A stretch of DNA of 22,651 nucleotides from positions 1 to 22,651 of the forward strand of contig JANBPT010000795.1 in assembly GCA_027575765.1 (NCBI GenBank), read 5' to 3'. Below, in pieces: positions 11,741 through 21,040 of the stretch. Source of the DNA: Tieghemiomyces parasiticus. Taxonomy: Eukaryota > Kickxellomycota > Dimargaritomycetes > Dimargaritales > Dimargaritaceae. Every line of letters starts with the position of its first letter. The stretch's first letter is position 1. Position numbers and translations under genes: made by a program. The notes beneath the pieces are model-generated. The model worked only from the letters and a program-made list of their open reading frames with translations. It did no database searches and was not told the DNA's origin.

Positions 11741-14387
11741 CATAGACCAACTCGCGGTTTCCTGAAACCTCACAAGGCCTTTAGACCGCACTTTCATTTT
11801 CTCCATTCGGTCCCCTTTCGTACCGGCCTTCACTTTACCTCCTGCGTGGCCACTATATGTGGAGGTGGTTCGGAGTACAGTGGTAGGCCTCGGAGAAGGG
11901 GGAGGTTTTGCATGAATAGCGTCGTAAGGTATGATTAGGCGGGACCAAGGGCAGAGCAAGGCAGGGTATCACCTGCCGGATTGCTCGCTGTGTCTGTGGG
12001 TCGGACTCAAGCCATTGGGGGGGGGGTGAGGAAAGGCACAGGACCCGCCCGTGCGACCACGCACAGTCAGCGGGGGGGGGGCAGACCCCCGCGATTGGGA
12101 CAGTTGGTGTGACACTCAACTTAGGGCTTAAGTATCAGCAAGTCTAGGCCGGTGATTCGAACCGTAGGGGTTGGGGCCCACGAGAGACCAGAAAGAACAC
12201 GGGCTCTGGCCTTGACCAAGCGTAGAGAAGGGGTATCGCGCTGCACTCCCTATTGTCCAGCTAGCCTATGGTAGAGTCGGTGGCGCGTTTCTCCTTTGGC
12301 AAGGTGTGGTGGCAGCCCGGTTAACTTTTAGCCAAGCCGGGTCGGTTAGTAAAGTTGATCAGGAGTGAATTGTTTGTTGTGATTTCAAAGAGATAGCCCC
12401 CACGCTGCTGGTGGCCTACCTAGTGAATGGGTTACAGTCGGAGCTGACCCGGATGGCCGAGGGACCTAGGGGTTGTGGGTATTCAGTAATGCTCTACATT
12501 ATAAGGACGTAGTTCAGGGTTGGTGGTGCCGTAGACTAATGATTTGACCTAGGCAGTGATGCCCCCTCTTCGACCTACCTTCGATTCCCTGCCCACAAGT
12601 TTCCCAGCACATCTTTCCTTACCCCCCTCTTCACTCAGGCTGCCCATGGCTCCCGATTCCGTTGAAAATCCTTGACTAGGCGGTACCATGGCAGGTGACG
12701 ATCATTGGAGCAATGAAGTCAATGGATAAATACCACGTTCCACAATTTGGAGGTGAAAGTGCGGCGAATGTAACCACCTTCCATCCTGGTAGTCACCCTG
12801 GTTCGGATACTACCGACGCTGTTATGCTATCTCTAATGTCCTATGCACTACTACTTGTTAATGGATAATCGATAGGAACCGTAAGTTACCTATGGCGGTA
12901 GAGTAGAGATGCTTTAGGCTGAGCCGATTTGCATGTAAGCCTCTAGGCAAGTTTAGTTCTAATGGGCCAGGCCGGCTAGGTATTAATGTGCAAGTTGGAT
13001 GGGGTGCTTTTCCGTCTTTTTGGCCATTCACCCACCTGTGGTACTAAATCACACTTTTCAACTCACCACCACTTTCCATGGACCCATTCTTGACCCCCTA
13101 GTTAAGTCTAACCACCTGGAAATGTACTAAAGAGCACGGGATACGCCATAGCTGCCCCAGGTTGGCTCAACGCCACCCTCGAGTCCGCATCGCGTAGCAT
13201 CCAGGTAAGGTCAACTGCAGAGGATACACAATAGCTGGGGGGAGGTAGTGGCAGTGAGTACAAGTTCCCCCGGTCGTTTTGGGGTGGGGAGGAGGGTAGC
13301 GCCGCCGTAACTACTGTCCCTATGACCCCGTCAGGTGGCGTGGTTTGGGTGATGCGTATAGGAGGGGTACACGGCCAGGCGACTCGGCACGGTGGTGCTG
13401 GTCACTTTTTTAATGTTAAGGTCGACGGTACCTGTGGGACTCTAGCGTGTCATAATTTTGTGCTCTACCGATGGTGTCAATTGGACTATAGTCCACAGTG
13501 GAAGCTGGCTCGATCAAACCTTACTAATAGGGCGAGTATGGGACTGTGATGTTAACAGCGGCAAACAATCCGACGAAGAGACTGTCTGACTTATGCGACA
13601 CTTATTCCTTGCGCCTCTCCTCCGACAGCTAGGTAAAAGTATCCCTCGTGGCATGGGCTGCCCATTCGATCGCACCAGTCACATCACGACCTAGATAGCG
13701 CCACCACGCGTTTCATGTCACCGGATATACCCGGTATTCAGAGGTGGAGGGGGGGCAATAGAGGTCATCACGCAGGATGTTTTGAAGGCTGAATAGAACC
13801 TGGCATGAGATTGGTGGATACGAAACGTTACAGCACACTGCCCATGTCACCGCTACGACCATACTCACCGCATCCTCCAGGCCAAACCCCAGACTCTGCT
13901 TCACAATCCAAGGTAAACCGTCGTTGCAGAAGTTGCCATGAGCCTTCCCCGTCGTTAGGAGGAAACGCCCGAACTATTACCAATGAAGGTTTCGTGATCT
14001 AAGCGAGCGAATACTGTATCGGGGCAAACCGACCGAGGCACGCTGCAACTGGCCTGTGGCCTCTCCTGGGTAGCTGGTTTTCATTTTTACCGACCTGCGC
14101 CCGAACCAACCTAGGAGTACATGGAACCGTCCATCGACATAAAATTAAGGAAAGCCAAGGAACGGGTGTCGGGGTACCTAATCAAACGTAAACTCCGGGA
14201 AGGGGGGTGAGAGTTAGCCCGCATTGAATTTTTCTACCCGCACGGCGTGGTTAAGGATATCCCGGCAGGTCACAAGTGTAGTCCATTCCCCAAGGCCGAG
14301 TACCTCGCCTCCTTGAAACTGAGACGTCGCTACACACATGCCACCTGCCGTCCACACCACCTCTTGCATAACGCAACTACCAATCAA
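11741..14387. other. No supported gene
   Basis: No open frame above about 60 codons lies between 12119 and 13322. The plus strand changes from G-rich (11860-12100) to mixed and then pyrimidine-rich (from 13560). Apart from the G10 pair I see no structure. Confidence 0.5.
12017..12090 (+). repeat. Paired G10 runs with a G/C hairpin
   Basis: G10 at 12017-12026 and G10 at 12072-12081. C5 follows at 12086-12090 and can pair with the second G run over a short loop. The block lies about 0.9 kb upstream of the 91-residue gene, outside its ATG-free leader. Confidence 0.7.
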
Positions 14388-14819
14388 TCATATTCCTGCC
14401 CGCCTGTCCGCCCGCCCGTGGCACTCAGCAACTGTGGCACGGCTGTCGTCATGCTGATTGATTGACCTTCCTGACCAACAGTGAGGTTTACCGCCAGCCA
14501 ACGTGAGTCTCGGCCTAGCTACCTTGCGACTGAAGGGTCGGTGCAGCCATACGTTAAGTGGTGTATTGGAAAGAAGGGGAGGGTAGTGTTGCGGTTTCCA
14601 GTCCACTGCAATCAGCGCGACCTTGCTGACCTCAGTGATACGAGCCACGAATGAGATTAGCAGCAGCAAGAGGGGGTGGTGATAGGGGTTGGCAGGGAGG
14701 GAAGGAGGGAGGGAGGGGTAAGGGCCGGCGGAGAGGCTGTCTGCCCGATTGTCAGGCTGGATCAGGACCTGGTACCGGTGCCCTCCCCCAAACCGTTCGG
14801 AGTACGACCATTTAATCAT
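14388..14819 (-). CDS. Possible ORF, 143 residues, unrecognised
   Basis: ATG start with G at -3. The first 80 or so codons end in C or G about three quarters of the time, which resembles the two supported genes. A hydrophobic stretch (HHPLLLLLISFVARI) follows a PSLPPSLP segment encoded by the G-rich tract at 14695-14718. The C-terminal half loses this codon bias. The purine-any-pyrimidine codon share is near chance (about 24% in the first half). The apparent bias may simply reflect a pyrimidine-rich strand. Confidence 0.2.
   Translation of the reverse strand: MIKWSYSERFGGGHRYQVLIQPDNRADSLSAGPYPSLPPSLPANPYHHPLLLLLISFVARITEVSKVALIAVDWKPQHYPPLLSNTPLNVWLHRPFSRKVARPRLTLAGGKPHCWSGRSINQHDDSRATVAECHGRADRRAGI
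14695..14718 (+). repeat. G-quadruplex-type tract
   Basis: Five runs of three or more G within 24 bases, at 14695-14697, 14699-14701, 14707-14709, 14711-14713 and 14715-14718. Four have one-base spacers between neighbours; the other gap is five bases. Confidence 0.7.
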
Positions 14820-15415
14820 AACTGAGCAGACCGAATCCCATGGAACATAGTAAGCGAAGGTTGCAAACCACCGTCGGCGTCAAGGAACAGAGCGGAGGGG
14901 ATACCGGGGACCACCTACCTCCTCTACTAACCCTATCCAATTCCTAGGTAGACCCGCGCCCCGAATTCGACTTATAGCACCCAAGTTCCTCCTCCCCGAG
15001 CATGGTTCACAGTTACGACGGACCATTCAGCAGTATTTCGCTAGCCCTATTTTAGCAGGGAGGGGTGGTGGTCCCCATTTAGTCGAGGCACATCCCAATT
15101 GAAACCATTTATTGAACAACCGGCCGGGTGGTAAAATTCCGCTACCTGTTATAGCGAGACATCAGCGGCCCGGCCCGATCGTACTCCTGATTCTACACCT
15201 GGTCGCATAGTCTTGCAGGGGAGACGGTTTACCGATGGATAAAGGGGAAGGAGGGACGGTCACTAGGTCTTGCGGTATCTCCACTTCAAGTATTCCATGT
15301 ATGTAAGAGGACGTCAATATGGAGATTGGCTAGTATTTGCCACCAGTTGTGAGCCGAAGATCAGGGGCAGCTGGGCAAGTAAATGATCGTCGGCGTCCCT
15401 ACTGCCTGAGTAGAA

Positions 15416-15425
15416 GGGGGGGGGG
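15416..15425 (+). repeat. G10 homopolymer
   Basis: Ten consecutive G in a purine-rich segment. It is a common site of sequencing or polymerase slippage. Confidence 0.85.
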
Positions 15426-17700
15426 TTGACGTGCCCCAGCAGCTGAAATTAAACTTTGGTAAGAAGCAAGGCCAGCAGGAGAAGAAAAAAGGCAGGGGAG
15501 AGAAGGTGAAGCTGACAACCGCTACGCATAAGAACCGCCCGCAGTGTTGCATCCAGTGTGTGCTTCTTGCGGGTTAGGCTACGGGAGTGGACTCCGATTC
15601 ACTTCCGTTAACCTAATATACTTCCCCTGCCTACCCGCCCCTTAAGTATTTCAACCACGATTGCTTTCTGGGGAGGGTTGGTGGACCGCATGTGTTTAAC
15701 CAAGGTAGTTTATCGTTTCGAGGGCGTCCAACTGCATGACCTCTCAGTTTAGCTTACCCCCCTCAGTATTGACGAACGAATCTAGGAAGCATAGCACCCG
15801 CCCCCAGTGAGATAGCGTTATTGCCCAAGTATGACCTGCGTGATGCTGTCCCTCGATCTACTCGGGTATGCATGGCTGGCGAAAAAGCCTCGACCTAACC
15901 TAACTGAGTCGCTAGTAGCAGCTGGCGGAGACCCTAAAACCCCCCATTTGGTCATAGCTCAACGTCAGTTAACGGGTCGTCGATTAAGAGGGATGCTGGT
16001 TTACGAAAATTACGGCGTAACTGATTCCTGACTGTAGACGCATGGAGGGGGTGGGGTTCCAGGAACGCTCATGAAATAATCTCCCCATAAAACCAGGTTA
16101 GCAAGTGCGGTGAGAGGGTGGAATACAGCAGTCACCATAGAAGGTATGCCTGAATAGTCTAGTCAACTTTGCGGATTTACTTTGCGATGGAGATTAGGGA
16201 CGGCCTTGGATATGTACCTGAGATCAATTGGCGCATGGAAACATAATATAGGATCCCCTCCCCATTGGCGACACCTCTTCTCTACAGCCCTAAATCTAGC
16301 CCTACGCCTGCCCACTAATTCTTTGCTCCCTGCCCCACCACCTTCCCAAAACTGTGACATCACCAGACTCATACATGTACCGCTTCCGATAGATCGGATT
16401 CCACCGGAACCTCACGATCTTTTATTGTCGTGGGGGCGGGGGGTACTGCGCAAAGCCATCACCATAACATTTGTTTTTAAGTCCTCACTCCGCGCAAGCG
16501 GTCCTCGCATAATGATTTGATCTCCATTAACGGAATCCAAACTGCCAATACAACCTTGGCAGCTTTCTACTTCAACTATGCGTACACTTGGACCCACGCA
16601 ACGGGGGATCCGGAAGATAAAAAAGGAACGGAAGTAAGTGCCCTGGGTATGATAGGCAGTTTCCACAGGTTTTCGGAAGTATTTTCTCTGGGGAAGACGG
16701 TGCAATATTGCAGTTTTTGAATCTGACAATCGAATAAAGAAGAAGGGTGGGGTGAGCCGAGGAGGTAAGAGAAACACAACGGAGATAGTTAATTACAAAC
16801 TCGTCGCCCCAGAGTGGGGCCAAAATTGAAATGACGAGGGACCGGCGGGGAAATTGGCTAAGAGGGTGCCAGTAACGAAGGTCTAACCCGATGTTTCGGG
16901 TACGGCCTCAAAATGGACCGGATGCCGAAATGGCTTACCAGTGTAACGAAGCGCTAGACTCATAATGGGGGAGGGCGATAGGGAGAAGGGGTTAAGGCGG
17001 TCAGGTGAGGAGCAAAAGGTAGAGAACTGTAAGAGAAGGAAGGGAGAGGTAGGACAGGTACGGCGTAATGTCCATGGCAGGGCGGCGGTGGCGGTGGTGG
17101 CAACGGTAATAAGAGGCAAGGTGATCAAGTGGAAGGTGTCGCTCGGCTGCACATCACAGGAACAAGTGGAGATGCCTCGCCACCCCCACCCTAATGCCAC
17201 TGAAGGGATATACGATTACTATGGCTCCGAATGGTGGGCAGCAGTGTAACGGATGGGTCGAAGTGGAGAGCAGGATTGGGGAGGAAGGAGGGGGTGTTCA
17301 AATCAGTATCATCGACGAGTTCCCGTCATTGAAACCTCCAAACCCCCACTTACCTTCATCATATTTCCTCCCTCCCATCATCGGGGGTACACTGCCGTTC
17401 TCCTGGTCGTCAACAGCAGTGACATAGCGGTTGGGAACTTGGTGGCCCGCAAGTCGACGTCCATCGCCAATGATGATAGATCTAGGATAAGACAGGGACC
17501 CTATTTCAAACGCTGTGTACCCTCCCGAGCAGTGGCCAGTTTGGCATTGCACGAAGTGCGATAAACACAGCTAGTAGAATAGCTGAAAGCGTTTGGGCCG
17601 TGTAGCGAATGAATTGCCTTCGACAGCCAAGTAACGGTAGTATACAAGTGGAGGAAAGGGTGTACAAAACGGTGAAAGGAGCTGGCGGGCGGAGACGGCG

Positions 17701-18087
17701 ATGGGTTACTGGGTGAGAAGGAGATCCAAGCGCTGCCCGAACACGGTATCCGCACCGACACACTCCGCCCGGTTACACCGTCAGTACGGCGTACACGGCA
17801 GATATCCAATTGTACCCATTTCCGCCTCCCATTCTCATAAGTTGGCCGTTTCGAACAACAAGAGGGAAATCGGCAACTGGTACGCCGTAGTTAACAAGGT
17901 GTCTGAAATAGATGCTCCGATTGATCGGGTCTATTGGCAACGGGCGCGCAAGTATACCAGGGAACACTGGTCGGCATACATACAGCGGCGTTGGGGGGGT
18001 CGGAAGGGTGCCTTGAACATTTCACTCATCTGGTCACTTACCTCCAAGCTGGTCATGCTTCCGGGCCCGTTCCGACACGCTAACTAG
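17701..18087 (+). CDS. Possible ORF, 128 residues, unrecognised
   Basis: ATG start with G at -3. The C-terminal half is rich in Trp, Tyr and Arg (VYWQRARKYTREHW). Codon third positions are somewhat GC-rich, but the purine-any-pyrimidine share is near chance (about 27%). The leader is purine-rich, unlike those of the supported genes. Probably a chance frame. Confidence 0.13.
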   Translation: MGYWVRRRSKRCPNTVSAPTHSARLHRQYGVHGRYPIVPISASHSHKLAVSNNKREIGNWYAVVNKVSEIDAPIDRVYWQRARKYTREHWSAYIQRRWGGRKGALNISLIWSLTSKLVMLPGPFRHAN

Positions 18088-18166
18088 TACGGTACAACCT
18101 AAGGGCCCTTGTCTTGTACGACGCCAAGGTGGTGCACTAGCGTCAGCTCCACCCTTCACTTTCTTT

Positions 18167-18172
18167 TATAAA
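18167..18172 (+). promoter_or_regulatory. TATAAA element followed by a (CA)n tract
   Basis: CTTTTATAAAC is followed four bases later by (CA)6 at 18177-18188 and by a C/T-rich stretch without ATG up to 18311. The arrangement resembles a yeast-type core promoter. No well-supported gene follows it. Confidence 0.3.
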
Positions 18173-18176
18173 CACG

Positions 18177-18188
18177 CACACACACACA
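18177..18188 (+). repeat. (CA)6 microsatellite
   Basis: Six CA units directly downstream of the TATAAA element at 18167. Confidence 0.85.
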
Positions 18189-18310
18189 GTGGCAGCAGAC
18201 AAGGTAACTTTAATCACTGTTATTCATCTCATCCATCCTGCCGCCCCGTTTGGCTAGTAATACGTTCATCGTAGCCGCCATCTTACACGTTACCATTCCC
18301 CTTCCTCATA

Positions 18311-18565
18311 ATGACCGCCCGACTTTCGATTGAGAAACACCCATGTTCGGCAGCCACTCAGCCATTAGCTTCATATCGATTTCCCTTCAAGCTGTGCGCT
18401 GATCTATTGACCTATAGTCTCTGGGGTGTGGTTGCACCAGTGCGAAACATCCAACCGCCGTTCATCATCACATCACTACTCGATTTGGTTATTCGCTCTG
18501 CCCTGTCTGCTTGGCTCGCAGGGTCTCGCCCGCCTTCCTTTCTTTACTATATGAGCCTCTCATGA
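18311..18565 (+). CDS. Possible small ORF, 84 residues, unrecognised
   Basis: It starts at the first ATG downstream of the TATAAA element at 18167, about 140 bases away, with A at -3. Its middle is hydrophobic (CADLLTYSLWGVV and later PPFIITSLLDLVI), as in a small membrane protein. Codons are not C-biased and no family is recognised. The promoter-like setting is the main reason to list it. Confidence 0.2.
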   Translation: MTARLSIEKHPCSAATQPLASYRFPFKLCADLLTYSLWGVVAPVRNIQPPFIITSLLDLVIRSALSAWLAGSRPPSFLYYMSLS

Positions 18566-20450
18566 TAGGTAATATACGAGGATATTGATTGATTGACTGG
18601 CTTTAAAATTAATGAGCTGACATGGGGAACTAATGGGTGCGGTAAGCTGGGGCCAACGGCCTTTGTCGTTCTTTACCATCGTCAGCCCCTTAACCCATTT
18701 ATGGCCTCGCAATCGGACAGAGTCGCAATTAACGCGGTAGTAGGTCACTCTGAGGTTGAAAAGGTTAAGGTCTCAAAGGGGCGAACTCGAATATTCCGCG
18801 GTAGGCCGGGTGAATTATACACCTCACCCGTGAGCAGAAAATGCAGAGAAAGTCGTAGAGGGCGTAGGCACTGGTAAATAACTAGGTTGATTCATAATAA
18901 ATGAGGGTTGCCCCAACTCCTCAGGATCAGTATAGGCCGCAGGAGGGTCAAAATCTTGCCATTACCCAGGGTGCCCCCCTCCGTCACGGTCGATGCCTCT
19001 GTTAAACGAAAAGATGGGCCACAGCAAACCCGGTGCCAGCTTCATCCCCCAGAGTCCCAAAGGCTTGACGATTAACGCCCTCAATTCGTCTACGGCCTTA
19101 CTGCTCGCTCTCAACCACCCCATGGTCCTACCATCGTATGCTCGACTTCCTCTCCGCACCCCGTTTTTTTATACGTTCCCTGTAAATACGTTCGTGTCCC
19201 CCATCTCTCAGCTCTATTTTAGAGTCCGCCCCGTTTTATCCGCTTTTTTTTTTTGGCCCCGGGCTCCGAAAACCTCCACTGCCTCCCAGAAAATAACAAG
19301 CCGACGTAACATAAGGACCGCCGGTCAGCGCAACGTGTCGCTTCACAGTGTCTATAACGCCAATCCTTAACAGGCTACTGCCCTTTCCCATTCGCCGTCT
19401 GCCCCTTGGGCCGGATTGTAACACCGAGGCTGCGCGGGCATCGACCGGGTGAACTCGCTTGGGAGGGGGCTTGGGTCACCGCTTCGCTCACAGTTCCTTA
19501 TTCTCAACCCACATCCACACACTCGTTCCGCACAAGTGCGAGGAATTCACTTTCTCCTCCCGTCTCTCTCTCTTCCCGAACCATTAACCTCACACGCTAC
19601 CGCCGAGCCGGCAGTGACCCCATACCCACGCCTTCACCAGTATATTCCGAGAGGAGGATGTGGCCTTGACGCCGCCTTCACGAATGAATTGTCCTACTGA
19701 CGCCGACACGACAGGTGATTTGGGTGCCAGCCTCCCCCTCCCTAACCCGGGTGTGAAATGATTCCACATTGACCACCGGGGGGGAGGACACGCATGATCC
19801 ACTTACCCGGTCAAAATATGTGTGTAGGTCGGCGGGCTGATTCGGAGAGAAATGGAACTCACTCCACTCAGCGTATAGGGTACATCTTACAATCAAAAAG
19901 TCCACCGTCACTACTCCCCACACCTACTACTTTTCAGACCTCCGTACGTTTCCCCATGGCTGAGGCTACTCAACACTATCAATGGGGGGTTTCGAAATCT
20001 GGAAGCTGGGTGAGGCGCTTACTTGGCTTGCACATGCCTCGCACGCCGCCTCATCAAGGATCAAGCGGAACTCTTTTAAGTTGGGAAAAGGCCTGGAGTG
20101 TAATCCTTTTCATACCTCGACCCAAGGGGGAAACGTTGAGAGAGGTGAGAAACAGTGGCCACGATGATTTAAGATATACCATTTGTACTGTTGTCAGTTG
20201 AGTCCTTTCATTATGGTCGCCCGCATGATGGTTGATATATTGTGATCAGGACCCCGCCGTGCCCGCATCTACCACGGATTCCATATAAAATGGGAAAGCG
20301 TCTGCTAATTGGGGGTCATGCGGACGAGGGTCCTACTTTGGGGAGGCTTGTCACTCGAGTACCAAAGACGACCACCATGCCCAGATTTATTTACCCCGGC
20401 CCAAACACAGCGGAGAAACGGGCCACATTTTTATTAATTGTCCCGTGACA
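18566..20450. other. No supported gene; leader-like plus strand
   Basis: The plus strand is C/T-rich from about 18960 to 19800 and has no ATG for 517 bases (19141-19657). A good acceptor-like sequence, CTACTACTTTTCAG, ends at 19937 and is followed by an ATG at 19956 opening an 81-residue frame to 20201. That frame lacks codon bias and any family resemblance. Confidence 0.4.
19243..19254 (+). repeat. Poly-T tract
   Basis: A run of about a dozen T within the pyrimidine-rich, ATG-free segment 19141-19657. Confidence 0.75.
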
Positions 20451-21040
20451 GCGGACAGATTAAATCAGATACCGCGGTAGGGGTCAGGTGGAACGTTAGC
20501 AGCAACAGACACCAATACATTTACCTGGTTGCAGTCGGCGGATAATGCTGAAGTTAACGTGGGAGTGGTGGATACCTGCTGATGGCCTCTGAAAAGTTGT
20601 GGGCAGGTTGAAACCAGCTGGTGAATTTTGCACCTGCCTGCATACATGTGTTGAAATGGTACTATTAGGACCATTGGGTATTAGATACTTGTTGATGTAC
20701 ATTTCTAAAAAGGGGTTCAGTATAGCAAGTGTCAGAATAAAACAATCACAATTTGATCAGTCAGGAGGCTAACAGAGAGAGGGGATACTATAAAGGGGCG
20801 AAGCGGATTAAGCAAGCATGGCCGCCGACAGCACTATAGCCGTGGACGGGTGTACCAAAGGGGAAGTGGGTGCATCGGTGGGGAGGGGCACAAGATGCGA
20901 GGAATAAGGGACATGGATGATAAAATTACAAACCGTCGAGCGTCGACCCGACGAATGATGTGGGTGGCCGGCGGATTCATGGCGGGGTTGGCTCGACCGC
21001 CGGCCTTTTTAATGAAGTGAAACAGGTGGCCAGATCACCT
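20451..21040. other. Downstream region of the GATA-type gene
   Basis: Lies 3' of the GATA-type gene and should hold its 3' UTR and polyadenylation site. A/T-rich patches on the minus strand occur near 20915-20930 and 20735-20755, but no signal is clear enough to place a cleavage site. The open frames here are short. Confidence 0.4.

Larger units (their letters stand above)
14820..18100. other. No supported gene apart from a weak ORF at 17701
   Basis: Alternating strand composition: pyrimidine-rich near 14820-15200 and 16180-16400, purine-rich near 16610-17300. About 430 bases (16529-16960) lack a minus-strand ATG. The frame 16412-16777 starts at GTG rather than ATG. No families recognised. 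Confidence 0.45.

Noticed and set aside
11579..11959. Minus-strand frame with a coding-looking end (VVDTNAVDPDDLPASRGPFGL)
   Set aside because: No sensible codon bias, the start does not use a supported ATG context, and most of it lies in or next to the ATG-free leader of the 91-residue gene.
12150..12170. TTCGAA-containing sequence resembling a tRNA T-arm
   Set aside because: The flanking bases do not pair into a T-stem and no acceptor or anticodon arms are present; no other tRNA-like B box was found.
16412..16777. 121-codon minus-strand frame
   Set aside because: It starts at GTG, lacks codon bias and resembles no protein.
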